From Meiothermus cerbereus DSM 11376 (lineage in GTDB: Bacteria; Deinococcota; Deinococci; Deinococcales; Thermaceae), in NCBI RefSeq assembly GCF_000620065.1, contig NZ_JHVI01000004.1, positions 62,001-126,000 on the forward strand: a DNA stretch of 64,000 nt. The letters run 5' to 3'. Of this stretch, positions 61,985 to 64,000 are shown one piece after another. Within the stretch, counting starts at the first letter, position 1, and every line of letters starts with the position of its first letter. Under the pieces are notes generated by a model that saw nothing but the letters and a program-made list of their open reading frames with translations, was not told the DNA's origin and ran no database searches. The translations under genes were made by a program, and so were the position numbers.

Positions 61985-62974
61985 CTACTTGATCAGGCCC
62001 AGTTGCAGCACCGCGTCGCGCTCCTCGGCCAGCTCTCTGGCGGTAGCGTCCATCTTGCTGCGGCTGAACTCGTTGATATCCAGGCCCTGCACAATTTCAA
62101 AGTCGCCGTCTTTGCAAACACAGGGGTAGCTGTACACCAGCCCTTCGGGGATGCCATACGAGCCGTCGGAGGGAACAGCCATGCTGACCCAGTCGCCCTC
62201 AGGGGTGCCCAGGGCCCAGTTGCGCATGTGGTCGATGGCCGCGCTGGCTGCCGAGGCCGCCGAGGAAGCGCCGCGGGCTTCAATAATTTCAGCCCCGCGC
62301 TTGGCGACTTTGGGAATGTAGGTATTGACGTACCAGTCGTGGTCGCCTACCAGCTCGTAGGCATTTCTGCCCCCAACTTCGCAGTGGAACAGGTCGGGGT
62401 ACTGGGTGACGGAGTGGTTGCCCCAGATGGTCATCTTCTTAATCTCGCTTACGGGCACCTTTAGGCGGGCCGCCAGCTGCGAGATGGCCCGGTTGTGGTC
62501 GAGGCGGGTCATGGCGTGAATCTGACGCGGCGAGAGGTTGGGGGCGTTTTTGTAGGTGATGAGGGCGTTGGTATTGGCTGGGTTGCCTACTACCAGCACC
62601 TTTACATCTTTGCGGGCGTTGTCCGAAAGAGCGCGGCCCTGGGCGGTGAAGATGGCGCCGTTGGCCTGGAGCAAGTCGGCGCGCTCCATGCCTTGTTTGC
62701 GGGGCATGGCCCCTACCAGCAGGGCATAGTCGGCGTCGGCAAAAGCTATGTTGGGATCGTCGGTGGGTACGATGCCTGCCAGGGTGGGGAAAGCACAGTC
62801 CTCGAGCTCCATAACGACCCCATTCAGGGCCTTGAGGGCCGGGGTAATCTCCAAGAGCTGCAGGATAACCGGCTGGTCTTTGCCGAGCATCTCGCCTGCG
62901 GCAATGCGGAACAGCAAGCTATAGCCAATTTGACCGGCTGCACCAGTAACTGCGACACGTACAGGGGACTTCAT
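61985..62974 (-). CDS. mdh: Malate dehydrogenase
   Basis: A 329-residue NAD-dependent TCA-cycle enzyme. It starts [20 protein letters not shown] then [16 protein letters not shown], like Thermus mdh; TRLDHNRA and [13 protein letters not shown] hold the active-site Arg, Asp and His. The ATG at 62974 has AAAGGAG 8 nt upstream; a longer frame to 63043 runs into the promoter. It is divergent from the malic enzyme gene, which uses the same metabolite. Confidence 0.97.
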   Translation of the reverse strand: MKSPVRVAVTGAAGQIGYSLLFRIAAGEMLGKDQPVILQLLEITPALKALNGVVMELEDCAFPTLAGIVPTDDPNIAFADADYALLVGAMPRKQGMERADLLQANGAIFTAQGRALSDNARKDVKVLVVGNPANTNALITYKNAPNLSPRQIHAMTRLDHNRAISQLAARLKVPVSEIKKMTIWGNHSVTQYPDLFHCEVGGRNAYELVGDHDWYVNTYIPKVAKRGAEIIEARGASSAASAASAAIDHMRNWALGTPEGDWVSMAVPSDGSYGIPEGLVYSYPCVCKDGDFEIVQGLDINEFSRSKMDATARELAEERDAVLQLGLIK

Positions 62975-63020
62975 CTGAAAGCTCCTTTCAATGGGTTGTA
63001 ACCCATCTCTGCCGTTCACG

Positions 63021-63049
63021 ATAATAACGCGCCGAAGGCCCAATGTCGA
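63021..63049 (-). promoter_or_regulatory. Promoter of mdh
   Basis: On the minus strand TCGACA (63049-63044) and TATTAT (63026-63021) are 17 bp apart, about 47 nt before the start codon. Confidence 0.6.
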
Positions 63050-63146
63050 AGGACAAAGGTCGGGGGTAGTTACACCATTGAGGGGTTTTCAAAAAAATGC
63101 TTATCAGGCCCGCTTCCATTGGGAAGCTCGAGCCCCAGGTGGCCCT

Positions 63147-63162
63147 GAGCCGCGCGCGGCTC
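63147..63162. promoter_or_regulatory. Perfect 16-bp palindrome in the mdh/malic enzyme control region
   Basis: GAGCCGCGCGCGGCTC lies about 55 bp upstream of the malic enzyme start and 100 bp from the mdh promoter. It could be an operator for a dimeric regulator; no known site is matched. Confidence 0.35.
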
Positions 63163-63215
63163 GGCATGTAACCTGCATCTAGACCACAAATACCCTCTGG
63201 GCGTAACATTGCCAC

Positions 63216-64000
63216 ATGACCGTGAGCCGCTACTACGATGTGAAGCGCGATGAGCGAGGTAAGCGCTACCTGGAGCCATTTATCGAGGGATCGCTCTTGC
63301 TGGGGCTGCCCCTTTTGAACAAAGGAACGGCTTTTACGCATGAAGAGCGCAAAGCCCTCAAGCTCGAGGGCCTCCTGCCCCCCCACGTGACCAGCCTAGA
63401 GGAGCAAAAACAGCGCAATTATCGGCGCTACTGCCTGATCGAAAACGACCTGGAAAAACACATTTTTTTGCGCAACCTGCAAGACCGCAACGAGGTGCTT
63501 TTCTATGCCCTTTTCGCCGACCACATGAGCGAAATGCTCCCTATCCTCTATACTCCTACGGTGGGCGAGGCGGTCAAGCAGTTCTCGCATATTTATCGCT
63601 ATCCACGGGGATTTACGGCCTCCACCGACAACATCCACGAAATTGAGCAGGCCCTCTCCAACGTGCCCCTCAACGATGTGCGGCTGGCCGTTGCCACCGA
63701 TTCTTCGGCCATTCTGGGCATCGGCGACCAGGGTTTTGGAGGGATGGCGATCTCCATCGGCAAACTTTCCATCTATACCGCTGCCGGGGGTCTGGGCCCC
63801 GACAAAGCCCTCCCTATCGAGCTCGACGTGGGCACCAACCGGGCCGACCTGATCAACGACCCGCTCTACCTGGGGGTGCGCCACCGCAGGCTTTCGGGGG
63901 ATGAATACTTCGCCTTTATGGATCGCTTTGTGGAGGCTTTCTGCAAGCGCTACCCCAACGCGGTCATGCAGTGGGAAGACTTTGGCAAGGACACGGCTTT
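63216..64000 (+). CDS. NAD-type malic enzyme (3' end outside window)
   Basis: Converts malate to pyruvate and CO2. About 261 residues are visible. [40 protein letters not shown] and [20 protein letters not shown] are family motifs of the large (SfcA/MaeA-like) class; the Tyr of YTPTVG and the Lys of GKLS are catalytic. [19 protein letters not shown] follows. The NAD-binding half lies beyond the window. TAACAT ends 6 nt before the ATG, a leaderless layout. Confidence 0.95.
   Translation, partial: MTVSRYYDVKRDERGKRYLEPFIEGSLLLGLPLLNKGTAFTHEERKALKLEGLLPPHVTSLEEQKQRNYRRYCLIENDLEKHIFLRNLQDRNEVLFYALFADHMSEMLPILYTPTVGEAVKQFSHIYRYPRGFTASTDNIHEIEQALSNVPLNDVRLAVATDSSAILGIGDQGFGGMAISIGKLSIYTAAGGLGPDKALPIELDVGTNRADLINDPLYLGVRHRRLSGDEYFAFMDRFVEAFCKRYPNAVMQWEDFGKDTA

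Overview
The window looks like a chromosomal segment of a Thermales bacterium (phylum Deinococcota), most likely Meiothermus or a close relative rather than Thermus. The main reasons are: a V/A-type ATPase operon in the order G-I-L-E-C-F-A-B-D used by Thermus thermophilus; a branched-chain 2-oxoacid dehydrogenase E1-alpha, a PilF with three N-terminal GSPII domains and a malate dehydrogenase that all read like the Thermus proteins; a G+C content that looks moderate (low 60s percent, by eye); and a DdrO/IrrE pair of the Deinococcus type. No rRNA, tRNA, CRISPR array, transposase gene or phage gene was seen. Nearly all genes look intact and vertically inherited.

Layout. 1-1 kb: moaC (cut by the window edge) and an AlkA-like glycosylase. 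1-6.2 kb: histidine utilisation, with hutC-hutU-hutI leftward and hutH rightward from a shared operator/promoter. 6.2-13.4 kb: single genes (Dus, a 46-residue basic protein, an SRPBCC protein, an ABC-2 exporter, a lipoprotein, a DapA-like lyase, a DUF420 membrane protein, MinC). 13.4-18.6 kb: branched-chain 2-oxoacid dehydrogenase E1a-E1b-E2-E3 behind a structured leader of about 235 nt. 18.7-26.8 kb: RlmH, a subtilase lipoprotein, an MFS permease, SufS, an ABC exporter and SufU. 26.9-29.3 kb: FolE2 behind a possible pseudoknot leader, then an SDR and a Nudix hydrolase. 29.4-32 kb: a DNA-damage-response island (irrE, a GyrI-like gene, a DinB-like gene, ddrO, and a divergent unknown gene). 32-35.4 kb: VOC proteins, a nitroreductase, a GNAT. 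35.4-37.7 kb: gap-pgk. 38-47.3 kb: prepilin peptidase, PgeF, YqeG, PilF, a zinc-binding PRiA4_ORF3 protein, an M20 peptidase and a PEGA protein. 47.5-48.7 kb: an RlmI/RlmO methyltransferase. 49.0-57.9 kb: the V-ATPase operon. 58-64 kb: small membrane proteins, a nitrilase, aspartate kinase with an internal start, a phosphoribosyltransferase, malate dehydrogenase and a divergent malic enzyme (cut by the window edge).

What stands out. (1) ddrO and irrE, the repressor and the protease that inactivates it in Deinococcus, lie 1.1 kb apart with DinB-like and GyrI-like genes between them, and operator-like palindromes cover the ddrO promoter and the promoter of the divergent unknown gene. (2) The folE2 leader can fold into an H-type pseudoknot with two perfect 8-bp stems. 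(3) Several kinds of intergenic repeat occur. One is a three-stem element in two copies with compensatory changes; another is a MITE-like palindrome cluster. (4) Many genes carry a TANNNT box 6 or 7 nt before the start codon, the layout of leaderless transcripts; one such box is shared by two divergent genes only 18 bp apart. (5) The palindrome CTCGAG is strongly over-used across the window.
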